64,000 nt of DNA from Notospermus geniculatus (lineage: Eukaryota; Nemertea; Pilidiophora; Heteronemertea; Lineidae). Below, one piece after another: positions 31,944 to 42,895 of the stretch. Position 1 is the stretch's first letter. Each line of letters starts with the position of its first letter. The translations under genes and the position numbers were made by a program. The notes beneath the pieces are model-generated. The model was not told the DNA's origin. It worked only from the letters and a program-made list of their open reading frames with translations, and did not search any database. The stretch spans positions 268,233 through 332,232 of the forward strand of contig NMRB01000355.1 of NCBI GenBank assembly GCA_002633025.1, written 5' to 3'.

Positions 31944-33298
31944 TCACATTTCCATGACGACACGATGCTGCCATATTGGCTGTCAAAATATCAAGCGACA
32001 TCACGGCATGAACACAGCATCAACACACAGATCGTGATGTCAAAATGTCACGACGGGACAGTTTTGACCTTGTCGCCGGCCGTTTGACAGCCAACATGGC
32101 CGATTCTTTGCAGTCACAAGTGAAGAACCTCTACTGGAGACTAAATAGCTCTTCATTTACATGACTAAAAGGAAAGAAAAAGTGAATTATGAATCAACAG
32201 GGAGGGCAGAGATGTGAAATTAACTGACGGCCTATCCCAAGGGCACATCAGCATGTCGACGGGAATCAAGTCTTTCTATTCCGCCATCTGTTGAGTCATC
32301 ATGCTGAGCTGCATCTTCGCTCGCACAACGGAAACGGAAAAACAATCGAAATGAAAATAGCAGCATGTGCACAGGCCTAGAGAGGAGAACATCTGACAAA
32401 CGATACCCTACACAAAACATCCCCATGTATTACCTATCCAGCGTGTTCAACAGCTGGTCACGTCCCATCCTAACAATGTTTCCTACACAATACACATTGT
32501 ACACAATCAGCACCCTACCAGACCACACGCTGACAAACTTTATTGAATATACATACATACACCTACAAATCAATCGTGGTACAAAATGATTGATTTTTGT
32601 GGCCAGAAATGCTGGTGAGGTGAAATTTACGCAGGGCATTTAATACATTTCACGTAGGGATAGTTGCCAGGAACGGTTGCATGCATCAGTAACGCTGCTG
32701 CAACCCTGATGCAAATTTGAAATCAAGCCGGCCAAACAAACGGCACGTGTAAAATGTAGAATCATGGCCAAAATGAAAGTTCTGCTCTGTTTCGCAAGAT
32801 GCCGTGCTCAACCCAAGTTGAAAATGAAATCAGCAGCTGGTATAAGTTTGCTCGACTTAAGTCGAGAATGAATCTACAAGGGTTAAGTTTGTAGGCCCTA
32901 TATTTGTTAGAGCACAAAGGACAACACATCATGTGCATTTGCAGGGTAATGTTCACCCGAATCCAGTTCAATAAAATCATGAAATCTAGATTAGAATAAA
33001 TGTTTGCTCAGCTGATGGTACAGAAAATATTGATGAAACCTGCGGTAATTTGCATTATGACATTAATCTAGGCATGCTGGGACCACGGGCTTTACAACGT
33101 GTGAAGCTGACCAACATTGTTGCCACTGCAGCGTTTATCCCCGCCCTTATCTCACGCCATCTGTGATTGACAGACAATGAAGACAAGGTGTTCCTAATCA
33201 ATTTGTAGATAATTGTATAGAGGAAGAAAAAGAATCAGAACCTTCAATATTCAGTACACCGATCTCAAACTCTCTACAGCACTTTGTTAAAGAATTAA
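31944..33298. other. no gene; weak palindrome at 31963-32100
   Basis: CCATATTGGCTGTCAAA and TTTGACAGCCAACATGG form the ends of a loose inverted repeat with GATGTCAAAATG inside, possibly a decayed MITE. The remainder shows nothing. Confidence 0.5.
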
Positions 33299-33577
33299 AG
33301 CCCCACAGTATTGAATTTTACGATATTTTCAAAAGTTAGGAGAGTGCACATACAGGTCCCATAGCCTCGTGAAGGTCCCCAAAATGCTTGCCTGACATGC
33401 CTGATACGCACTTCACAGAATCAAGGCCTAGTTTTCAGCACGCATTGGAAAAAACTGAAGGGAGAGCTCTAATGTATTCTGACAGAGCGTAGTACATTTT
33501 ACACTACGCTGACGTCGTGACGTCGTGCGAGAATCGCGGCGATGATTTGCGTTTTTCACATTCGATACAGTGGGGCT
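33299..33577. mobile_element. TTAA-MITE, AGCCCCACAG family, copy 2
   Basis: TTAA at 33295-33298 and 33578-33581. Inverted relative to 9053-9323 and closely similar (shared GGTCCCATAGCCTCGTGAAG). Confidence 0.9.
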
Positions 33578-33723
33578 TTAAGAGTCTGATCAACACCTAA
33601 ATTTTGGAAGACATCTCTCTGTCATGTCAGTGCAGACTGATGAAGAAGCTAGAATGAGGTCGAGACAGAAGCCAACTCTCCCATTCCTGGATAAAGCACA
33701 CGAGTTAAGTGACTGGGTAATCT

Positions 33724-34105
33724 TAAGCCTAGCATACATTGGCCTTGCGACTGGAAGCAACTGAACCCAACAGTGGCTATTGGTGTCCGCGTTCCGCGCA
33801 CATCGGTTACGACAGGTCATTGCGGCAACAAGTGACACAATCCAGTCTTCAATCTGGACCGCGCACATCGGACAGAAAATGGTACTGAATGCTACACGGA
33901 AATCGTCAATGTACGTTCCGTTCATACCACTCAGGAGTCACGTGATAAACATTCACGTGACCAGGTGTGCTCCACAAATGAGGAAATTTGTTGCCAGCGT
34001 GCGTACATGGAAGTGACTGAAGACGACTAGAAGCAACCGTTGGCAACGAGTAGAACATGAACAACTGGCGGGAACTAGCGGCAACGGTCAGCAATAGCCT
34101 CTTCG
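33724..34105. mobile_element. GTCGC-type foldback element, copy D (truncated)
   Basis: AAGCCTAGCATACATTGGCC start. The body is the reverse of 22238-22745 (GGTTACGACAGGTCATTGCG; ATGAACAACTGGCGGGAAC). The far end is missing or decayed after about 34105. Confidence 0.75.
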
Positions 34106-35087
34106 AAAGGACACAAAGCCCCAAGAAACCGCTGTGTGCACCTGTGGCCGCAAGCAGTTAGTGCTTTTAGAGGACTGCGTGGTCGCAAGGTTTTACGGAT
34201 TACGACTACGGCTAAGGTTGCGCAGTCACTTAGCTCTGTGTGCACATAGCTTTAGCCAACATGGCCAATCTGGTGTTAAGAACAGCCATCACAAAATTAC
34301 AGCCAACTGACGAACAGAAAGTGGCCCCCCAGAGAAATGGAGGGGTGTCAGCAATGAGAAAGACAGAGTTGTCCTCAAAATGTGATACGCCCGAAGAAAA
34401 ACGGACGAAACGTGGACAAAGCACCCATTAGAATCGCCCAACATGACTGGGGGAATACCACCATGCTTGGAAAAAAATGAAGTTATCAGGTTCCTGCGCT
34501 GAGCCAGCTGCTGCAACCATGACTCAGACCTGTATAAATAAAGACAAAGCTGCCATTTTTTTTATATTCCTGCCGACATGAGGTAAACAGCAAGATTGTG
34601 TGATGCACCACTGGGAATCTTGCCTTCAACAGATGCTTCATGCACGTTTCTTTGATATTACAAAGTTTGTGTGGCTCATGCCAAGCATGTCTATGAGTGG
34701 CTACAGGTCCAAGGAGACGATGAACCTGTCTAAAGCATAAATGCATCATCTTTTTAGACATGTCCACCAGTCTTCAACCCAGTTGGTCTGAAATGTAATA
34801 TGCATGTCTTTCACCTTAAGTCAGCTCGATGTGCTTCACCTACAAGAAGCAATATGAAAACAATGCAAGTCAGGTAGCGCAGGAAGAAATCCAAATTTTC
34901 ATCATGCCTGCAGCAAAATCAAGTGCGCTCTAGGGCAAAATTATGCTTTTTCAACAAAGATGTCCGCAGCTAAGAATGAGTGTATTTTCTCACTGATTTT
35001 CATGAAATGGTGTTCATGTCGATTTTGTGGAGCTGTATCATGGGAATCAATTCAAAATACCATTTGACAAAATCATACTAAAATTTG
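34106..35087. other. no recognisable gene
   Basis: A pair of CTGTGTGCAC / TGTGTGCACA motifs brackets 34128-34247 and may be ends of a decayed palindrome. Nothing else seen. Confidence 0.4.
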
Positions 35088-35336
35088 AGAAGAGTTTGTT
35101 TGTTCGCGATTTTCTCCAAGAGTGACAAACGGATCACCGTCAAACTTGGTATGCACATGCAGAAAGACCTGGGAAGTGTCCTTATGAAGCCCGAATTTTG
35201 ATATGACTTAGGCTATAGTTTTCAAAATTTTAAGATATTAACGAAAATAACAATGCTGTTTAGGCCTTTGGACATCACAACGTCATCGAAATTTCCGTTG
35301 CGTCATCCGTGACGTCGGCAACGTCATGTGACAAAA
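35088..35336 (+). repeat. interspersed repeat R2, copy 1
   Basis: AAATTTGAGAAGAGTTTGTT through CAACGTCATG is shared, reversed, with 51335-51585. No inverted ends were recognised, so the class is unknown. Confidence 0.75.
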
Positions 35337-35854
35337 TGACATCATTACGGCCTCCTAGCGCTCCTAATGACGTGACGCGTCTCACATGAATTTAGCAGTT
35401 CCCCACCATGCCCACTGAACGAGTATTGTCTAATCACTTTAAAATTTGATAGTTATACTCAGAAGAAAAGACAAATTCAAAGTACATTTGGCTGATTTTT
35501 CATGACCACAACAGACTGACATGTTGTTTGCTTCAATGTAAAGAAGTCTTTAAAAATACGAGATGAATATGATAACGATCCGCATTATACAATGCACATG
35601 CACAGACAGGCTCGAACAATGACCACATCGTCACTACTATCATAATGACAAGGGTATATCATACACGATCACATCATGTGAAAACTACTAAAGTATACTT
35701 ATAGAGTTCTGAATGACTAAATTAGCAGAATGACATATGTGGGAAGTGCGTTTTAAACGGTGGGAAGTGGACGGCTGACTACGAATGTTAGTTGTGGAAA
35801 CGATTGAGGCCTTTTTGAAAATTCTTGGTCAAGTTATGGGATTTGGCCAAATTG
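35337..35854. other. no recognisable feature
   Basis: Nothing recognised. Confidence 0.45.
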
Positions 35855-36121
35855 AATGGCCATGATATTGCCACTTTTTGATGACAGCTGGCGCCACCGG
35901 CATTGATTGCATCATTCTCCAATACCATAGTCTTGCATTTTGCCCTAGTCTTGGAGAATGTATTCCCCATTACAATAATGCATATACATGGATACCCTAG
36001 GAACGAGAGTTACTCTACATGGGGCAAGGTTGATAAGCGGTAGTTCAACAACATTGTCAATAGAGGTCTCCCTTAACGTGGGTATGTTTAGTGCAGGATA
36101 GGAAAGGAATACAGTGGCCCT
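35855..36121. mobile_element. TTAA-MITE, AGGGGCA family, copy 4 (uninterrupted)
   Basis: Ends CAGTGGCCCT then TTAA (36122-36125). The left tip is eroded (GAATGGCCATGATATTGCC). It supplies the empty site for the insertion at 24761-25060. Confidence 0.85.
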
Positions 36122-36513
36122 TTAAATACCATCAGCCTGATTGGCCATGTTGATGCCAAAATCAAGTTCAAAATGTTGTTATTTTTCTGCCAGAAAGCTT
36201 CCAAATCCAATTGAAATGAAAAACTTCACGCGAATGAAATTTCTATATGTCTATATACACCTTTGTTAGCCGAGGGTTGTGAATCCATTTTACCATAGCA
36301 ACACTTGTGAACTGCATGGTTGCCATGCTAGAACAAACACAATAGAAATATTTCAATATCTGGATCATTGTATTATTTTTTCTAATTCAGGCACGATCTC
36401 AGACTATGAATAGGACTATATTCTCGATATAAACGCTGAGCATTATGTAACCAAGCCTGCAGAATGTTGGACTGAGGCTGGGAAGTCAATTTCTTGTTGG
36501 CGGCAAACTTTCA

Positions 36514-36623
36514 GGGCTGACCGCACAGAAAGTCTGATTTTTGGTGCCTATCGGCGGTTTAGTTATAACTAACTGCCAATAGGTGCCGGTTGCACTATAA
36601 CGGACTTTCTGTGTGGTCAGCCC
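36514..36623. mobile_element. 110-bp foldback MITE
   Basis: GGGCTGACCGCACAGAAAGT pairs with ACTTTCTGTGTGGTCAGCCC; an inner stem is GCCTATCGGC / GCCAATAGG. Confidence 0.8.
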
Positions 36624-36694
36624 AGATCGGTGAGTACAGAAGTAGCCAGAGGGCAGCCCCTGCCCTTTTAGCACCAATGATCCCGAGGTTTTAA

Positions 36695-36968
36695 AGGGGC
36701 ACAAATCCCTTCTCTATCTTGGCTGCGCTAAACATACCCACACTAAGGGAGACCTCTATTGACATGTTGTTAAACTACCGCTTCTCAACCTCGTCCCATG
36801 TAGAGAAACTTTCGTTCCTAGGGTATCCATGCATTGCATTGTAATCACACATTCTCCAACACTGGGGAGCTACTCTGGGGTGAACGGCAATTTACTAAGG
36901 TATTGGAGAATGATGCCTTCCCCGCCAGTGGCGCCGACTGTTGAAAAAAGTGGCAATATCGTGGCCCT
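36695..36968. mobile_element. TTAA-MITE, AGGGGCA family, copy 5
   Basis: TTAA at 36691-36694; the right flank has mutated to TTCAA. Inner blocks match copies 1-4. Opposite orientation to copy 4, from which it is separated by about 570 bp, so the pair can form an inverted repeat. Confidence 0.87.
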
Positions 36969-37316
36969 TCAAGGTCGCTATGAGTCACCCACACACATTC
37001 ACATTATTTTTTATGATTAACACAAACATGTTTATCATTTGATATCCAGGAAGACAATAGTCATAACAAGCCTGACATCATTCTGCCCAAATTTCAAGTG
37101 ACCCTCTGGCACGCATATACGAGATCTAATCTTATCCATACGAAGTTGGGAATGTGTACAGAAGGCAAGTCTATGTTGACGCAAGTCAAATCAAAATCAT
37201 TTTCTTCTGAATTCTAATCTGAACACATGGGTTCCGTAGGCCTCATTGCCCTTCACGAGTCAAGTGCCCTATGTGCATCTCATACAACTTCTTGCGATCT
37301 TCCTTTTATCCCCAAC
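36969..37316. other. no recognisable feature
   Basis: Nothing recognised. Confidence 0.45.
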
Positions 37317-37462
37317 CAGGGGCGGATCCACGATTTCGGAAAAGAGGGGGCGCACTGTGCTGGAAACATTGAAAGCTGCCGTAAATTTCAATGATTTTTG
37401 CTCCAAATTTCAGAATTTCACGGTCAATTTTACGGATTTGTCGGCCGAAAGGGGGGGGGGCG
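37317..37462. mobile_element. hAT-like MITE, right end lost in a G run
   Basis: CAGGGGCGGATCCACGATTTC start. The body matches 643-801. It stops in a run of ten G near 37451 without the GGATCC end. Confidence 0.75.
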
Positions 37463-37806
37463 TCTAAAAGATTTGATATCTTTGGTTCAATCATTTCTTA
37501 ACCCTCTTTTGAACTTTACTTTTCGCTCGAAATGCTGACTAACCAAATAAACCTAAGTGACTTCACCACATTTTACTCACAAGTAGGCCTATACTTTAGT
37601 GCCTGAGTGAATTATTGACCTGAAATGCTCTGGCATTAATGGGTAATGTACATAGACAGGCCCGTGTTGATATAGGCCTATGCCAACAAAATTCAAATGA
37701 TGGATTCTAAAATGGGACATGTTGAGAGGTTATCAGGATCTGGGAAAATGAAATGGTCCTGGAATATTTATAAGAATGGGGGGCTGAGCGATAAAAGGTG
37801 CCTATT

Positions 37807-38295
37807 AGCCGTACTTACACTAGAAAGAGAAGTCCGGGTTTTTTCAGGTCCGGACTCATTTGAAGTCCGGGTTTTCTCAGGTCGGGACTCATTTGAAGTC
37901 CGGGTTTTCTCAGGTCCGGACTCATTTGAAGTCCGGGTTTTCTCAGGTCCGGACTCATTTGAAGTCCGGGTTTCTCCATCAGAACAGTTACACTACAAAT
38001 CCGATCGGTATGAAACCCAGCAATCGCAGTGAATTCAGAGGTCACATCTGAGGGTCACTTAATGTATAAACACATGTAATTACCGCAACGCCATCTGTCG
38101 CTGGGTCTATAATTAACATAATTGCGCTTACACCTGAAGTAGAAGCCCGGGTCTAGTCTGGACTTCATCTAGACCTACTCATGTCATCTGGGCTTACGAA
38201 GTCTGGACTTTGTAGACACGGGCTTCATTACGCCTGCCTTTTTTGTAGTGTACATAGGAGAAGTCCGGACTTCATTTGTAGTGTAAGTATGGCTA
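37807..38295. mobile_element. MITE with TACTTACACTA ends carrying a minisatellite
   Basis: AGCCGTACTTACACTAGAAA at the left, TAGTGTAAGTATGGCT at the right. GAAGTCCGGACTTC palindromes lie inside, and the left third is the 33-bp minisatellite at 37829-37975. Confidence 0.8.
37829..37975. repeat. 33-bp minisatellite, 4.4 copies
   Basis: Units start at 37829, 37862, 37895, 37928 and 37961 with GAAGTCCGGGTTTTCTCAGG. The unit is a multiple of three, so frames stay open on both strands. These are not genes. Confidence 0.95.
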
Positions 38296-39120
38296 TTGTC
38301 ACAGGGACTGGACCTACAGAGTTCTCCATTAGTGTAACAGAGTGGGCACGGCGCCTGTTCTAAAATGCAGGATTGATCTCTGAGGTTTTCCAAGCATCGG
38401 CAGGAGGTACATTTGCATTCCGAAATGCTGGGAAATCGCATTTCAGGGCTTCTAGATTTCAATTTTTCTGGGCGAGGCCCCCAGACCCCCCGCTGAGGAT
38501 GCGCGTGCGACAGCGGCTTCCGATACCAGTAACCGTGTGACGTCACCAGCGCCGGTCTGTTTCAAACCCTGTGGAGAACCCTGCTGGACCATGACAAAAT
38601 GGTGTGTAAAAACTACACGCAACTTTCACCAATGGTTACTACGCTCATGTACCACCAGAGCAGAGTGATCATCACACGTTCCAACCAGGAAAAATTTTGG
38701 CAGGTAATCTTTCCCAATTAATAGCAAATTTTTACAAGTTAAGGGAGAACATTTGCTGAAATTACCAAACGTGACTTGGGCTCGCAGTAGAGAAATAACA
38801 TGAAATTCCACTCAGTTGATTTCAACTCCATGAAAGTGTACACTGCAATGTACAGCAGTGAAGACACATGACTGAAATGAAACAGACATTCAATTTCCTC
38901 CGTGGCTGCAGCACAGGCAGCATTAGCGAAAATCACTCGGATTTTTGGAGAAAAATATGAAATATCCATGGTTACAGGATCTGATGATGGAAACTGCACA
39001 ATCACTCCTAGGAAGACTCGTCCGTGATTGATGAAGCGTAGCTACATATTGTATCAGGATTTTCAACCATCCCGTGAGTTCCACTACAACATGTCAATCA
39101 TTTTCAAAGCAGGCAATTCA
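38296..39120. other. no gene; decayed hAT-like fragment at 38385-38500
   Basis: GAAATGCTGGGAAATCGCAT, GGCTTCTAGATTTCAA and the C-rich run after it resemble the interiors at 17830-17880 and (reversed) 47180-47240. Confidence 0.5.
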
Positions 39121-39420
39121 ATGTATTCATAAGGATCTTTCACTGATGTATTCATAAGAATCTTTCACTGATGTATTCATAAGAATCTTTCACTGATGTA
39201 TTCATAAGTATCTTTCACTGATGTATTCATAAGGATCTTTCACTGATGTATTCATAAGGATCTTTCACTGATGTATTCATAAGAATCTTTCACTGATGTA
39301 TTCATAAGAATCTTTCACTGATGTATTCATAAGGATCTTTCACTGATGTATTCATAAGAATCTTTCACTGATGTATTCATAAGAATCTTTCACTGATGTA
39401 TTCATAAAGATCTTTCACTG
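39121..39420. repeat. 25-bp minisatellite, 12 units
   Basis: Twelve head-to-tail units of ATGTATTCATAAG(G/A)ATCTTT + CACTG occupy exactly 300 bp. Variation is almost confined to one or two positions, so turnover is recent. Confidence 0.97.
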
Positions 39421-39574
39421 ATGGATAAAAGTCTGACCTTTTTCTATCTTTGTCCAGTATGTTCAAAACTGATCAGACAAAAGTTTTCTTGAAGGTCAAT
39501 GACATGTCCAAAACCTCAAACATGGAACTTCAGAAGATACCCATCACACTCAGGTTCAAGGTACCATTGATGGG

Positions 39575-39930
39575 GAACCGGAGGAACTAATGTCACAACG
39601 TGGTGCTGTGAGCGGTGTGACCGAAGTTTTTTTTTTCTAACGTTATTTCCATTCATTTCTGCCGTGAAAACAACCCTTTTGTTTCGGTCGCCTGGCAGTA
39701 AAATTCACATCATCTTGTAGCAGATGAAAATTTCTGTATTTTTCGGTGCTTTTTTCCTTAAAATGAAGAGATAGGATGGCGATAATGACAACGTCTTTAT
39801 CTCATTATTCATGCAGAAAAATGTACAGCAGATTTTTTCATGACGTAGCACCAACACTTAAAATGACGTCAATGACGTCGGTTCGGTCGCACCGCTCACA
39901 TCGCCAACCTGTCGGGATAAGTGGCATGCG
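39575..39930. repeat. interspersed repeat R1, copy 2
   Basis: GGAGGAACTAATGTCACAAC start. Shared with 14265-14875 without its central insertion. GACGTCAATGACGTCGG is near the right end. Confidence 0.72.
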
Positions 39931-40466
39931 GGTTCCTGATTGAACTTTGGAGTCAGAATGAAGACGATACAGACTACATAGACTCTGAAATCGGCTCAGA
40001 AAATGCCTAGCCGTTTGTGGGTTAACTCAAAAGAAATACGCATTCCAGACTCTTCTACAACGGAGGAGGCAAAAGAATGCCGCCAAGCTACCGTGCTAAC
40101 TTTTTTTCAGCCAGTGATCTAGTTGGTAGCATGCTGCGAGTACCTCCACTCTGATGTGAAATAACACACGTTGATAGCTACAGGTAGAAAACTGGAAGTG
40201 TAACAGTAGGAGTGGCCGTCACAAATTGGCAAGGATACGCAACGCTGTATGAGGTGCTGTTTTTATGCTCCAAAGTTTAGTGGAAACTTCACATGTCCAA
40301 GACGGACGACTTCTTGGCCAAACATTCAGGGGGACATTCATATGATTAACAACTTGAATGACTGCGGAGTGCGGACCTCAACTTGCTTTGCAGCCACTTT
40401 CTTGCCGGAGCCATGAGCAGCAATATTCAGATGCTTCGTAAAACTTGAGCAAACCAAGTAAACCTT
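39931..40466. other. no recognisable feature
   Basis: Nothing recognised. Confidence 0.45.
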
Positions 40467-40469
40467 TGT

Positions 40470-41255
40470 GGCCCGTATGCACCAACGTGGATAAACCTTA
40501 GATTAGGCTTAAACTAGGTTTAAGTATGGTTTAAAAAATTAATCTGCCTGCACCAACAAGGATTAACTTTTATCCGGTGTTTAAATCACAGATTATTCTA
40601 AATCTGCCAAGGGGTAGGTTTAAACTTGGATTAAGCCATTTTTGACGAAGTGATCGAAGTGACAAGATAGACTGGATCGAAGCTCTTGAACAAGTTGACA
40701 ATTTCCAATGGCCAGAACGGCTGATTCGAGATAGGAGCAATCCCATGGAGGAGTTTAGAGATGTGATTTCCACAAAAGATACCGCTTCACCAAGGAGAAC
40801 GTTTTGGTATGTAATTTTGGATTGGATAGAAGAAGAGATTACACCCAACTCCAACAGGAACGCTGGCCTTTACTTACGCTACGATTTTACGCCACAGGTC
40901 ATTTCCAGATGACAGGCTGTGATCTTGCAGGTGTTCACCAAACTACAGTCAGCCGGATAGTGAAACAGGTATCCCAAGCAATTGCTCGGTAGGGGGTGGG
41001 TTTAAACTTGGATTAATTCATTTTTGCCACAGCATATTACAATGATATCGTGTCCACAGAGTGTGACCTAATCCATTGGTAATAGCCATTTATGTTAAGA
41101 AGTTGGTTCAACCATGGATGAACCATGGACAACTTAATCTGTGGTTTAACTAGGTTGGTGCAGGTTCAAGTTCGGATGATTTAATCCACGCTTAATCCAT
41201 GATTAGTAAATCTAGGTTTAAGCCTAATTTTAAACCACCTTGGTGCATACGGGCC
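40470..41255 (+). mobile_element. PIF/Harbinger-like transposon, deleted
   Basis: Inverted ends are GGCCCGTATGCACCAACGTGG and CCACCTTGGTGCATACGGGCC. A 3-bp duplication TGT flanks it (40467-40469, 41256-41258), the length typical of this superfamily. Subterminal TTTAAAC / TAGGTTTAA motifs recur on both sides. GGTTTAAACTTGGATTAA flanks the coding relic on each side. At 786 bp it lacks most of the transposase and the Myb-like partner gene. Confidence 0.9.
40646..40992 (+). pseudogene. Harbinger transposase N-terminal relic (HARBI1-like)
   Basis: Two frames joined by a frameshift near 40760-40767 encode a recognisable Harbinger transposase start. The first reads WPERLIRDRSNPMEEFRD; the second continues DFHKRYRFTKENVL and then LLTLRFYATGHFQMTGCDLA and GVHQTTVSRIV, the helix-turn-helix-like segment before the catalytic domain. 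A stop follows QAIAR. The DDE catalytic domain is absent, so the product cannot be an active transposase. It is about 115 codons of a usual 350 or so. Confidence 0.9.
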
Positions 41256-41258
41256 TGT

Positions 41259-42867
41259 ATGTTTAGTTTTTTGTAAGCCTGTCATCACCGATGACTGGTT
41301 CTACCCTTCTCACCCCACCTGAAGGTGAAATGCCTGCACAGGTATCTGACGAACAAGTTGGACCGACATGTCTGAGATGCTGTTTTGGTACTATTCTGAT
41401 CCAGTGAAACAAGAAAAACATCGTTAAAACCAGATTCTGTCACCACATCTTATGAGAATTTTGTACGATTTGAAGCCAGTAGCCTATTCAGTACCATATT
41501 CTTTTCTTATACAAAGGACTAACCATTTGGAAAAACACACACCAGGTCATCAATAGAAAATTATTGAATCCAGACCAATATGGGGGCCCCTTCACACGTC
41601 TGCCTCCGAGCCCGCATATTCCGTCATTATCAGAATCATGCTGTAAGTGTGATATTTGTTCCCCTCACCTCAATACAATGGTAGCACAGGAAAGGTCATT
41701 TGAATGTAATGCAAGAAGATGCAGGTATGAACGAGGTGGTTTTCAAACCGACCAACACTAGCAGTAGCACAAAGGGGCGACTGAATTCACCCAACATCCC
41801 TGAACTGAGACAGTCAGTCACATGAGAACCTAACACCTTCACAATGTCATTGAATCGGGACACCAAGCACATGTCCTGAATCTAAAACGGCCTTACCCTA
41901 AATTGGCGCAATTTCGAAACTTGCCATGAAGCTGTTGTGTGCTTCGTTGCACACAACAGAGCATACATCGGCATTGATCTAAATTTTCAATATGGCTCGG
42001 CAAACAAAGATTTTATCAACGAGACGGTTGTCTAAAAATAGTGAAGTGGAGACCACTTTTGGCTCAGGATCCATATGGTGTCAACTTGTACACCAAAATG
42101 CTGAGAGAGCGTGGCATCACGGTTACTCACGACTTGGTTGCACAATACTCTACGCATACATATGTCTATGTGTACTACAATGTATGAACCTACCTTATAG
42201 TTCCATTCTGCCTGTGTTCACCTAACCGTTTGAATTTATCAGTAACGTCCCCAGCTATCACCAACGGCAATATCGTTAAAAACATCAAATTTGATTCCAA
42301 TTTGGTTGTTTTCGATCTACATAAAAACAAGACCTGCTGTAAGAGCCATATTATCTACACAACCTTACAATACAGGAATGTTCGGACTATGCACATGTCC
42401 TGGGTCATGTGACCTGACGATAGATGCGGAGCTAGCCGATATTGATAGTGACCTAGTTTGAATATAGGTTTGTCTAGGGTGTGGGGCCCACAAAGGGTGA
42501 ACAGGTTTTCACTTGGAGAAGCAATTCGTATGGATTCCCAGAAGCTAGAAATAGCACTGAGTATTGATAGAGCAACCTTTATGTGAGCACTAAAATTATA
42601 GCAGCATTTTTCAATGCTAACTGCCATTGAATGCGACTCCAGTCAACTTATGTTTCCCATAGCAAGAAGCTCCTTTTTGCATTCTGGATTATCATTTTAG
42701 CCATAGGGGAGCGGTAGCAACTCCTTCAAATCTTTTCTATTCTTATTTGCCTTCAGCAACTGATGTAACTGCATAGGCCTACTTCTCTCCATCCATGAGA
42801 TACAGGTTCTAGTTGAGCACAGGGATAAATGTTGAGTTGGTTCATTATCTTATCTACTTTATCATGT
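41259..42867. other. no recognisable feature
   Basis: Short frames only; no repeat partner seen. A small exon cannot be excluded. Confidence 0.4.
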
Positions 42868-42895
42868 ATGTCCTTGAGCAAGACACTTAACTCCA
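42868..42895 (-). mobile_element. possible SINE fragment (CTTGAGCAAGACACTTAAC motif)
   Basis: The motif TCCTTGAGCAAGACACTTAA at about 42871 is common in the bodies of tRNA-derived SINEs of fish and marine invertebrates. No head or tail is recognisable, so this may be a remnant or chance. Confidence 0.4.

Noticed and set aside
37697-38032. 111-codon frame with FSGPDSFEVRV repeats
   Set aside because: The 33-bp minisatellite is a multiple of three, so the frame stays open by construction.
39121-39420. CRISPR-like array (12 regular 25-bp units)
   Set aside because: There are no unique spacers; it is a plain head-to-tail minisatellite in an animal genome.
40570-40854. 94-codon minus-strand frame in the Harbinger element
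   Set aside because: It is antisense to the transposase relic; the sense strand carries the recognisable motifs.
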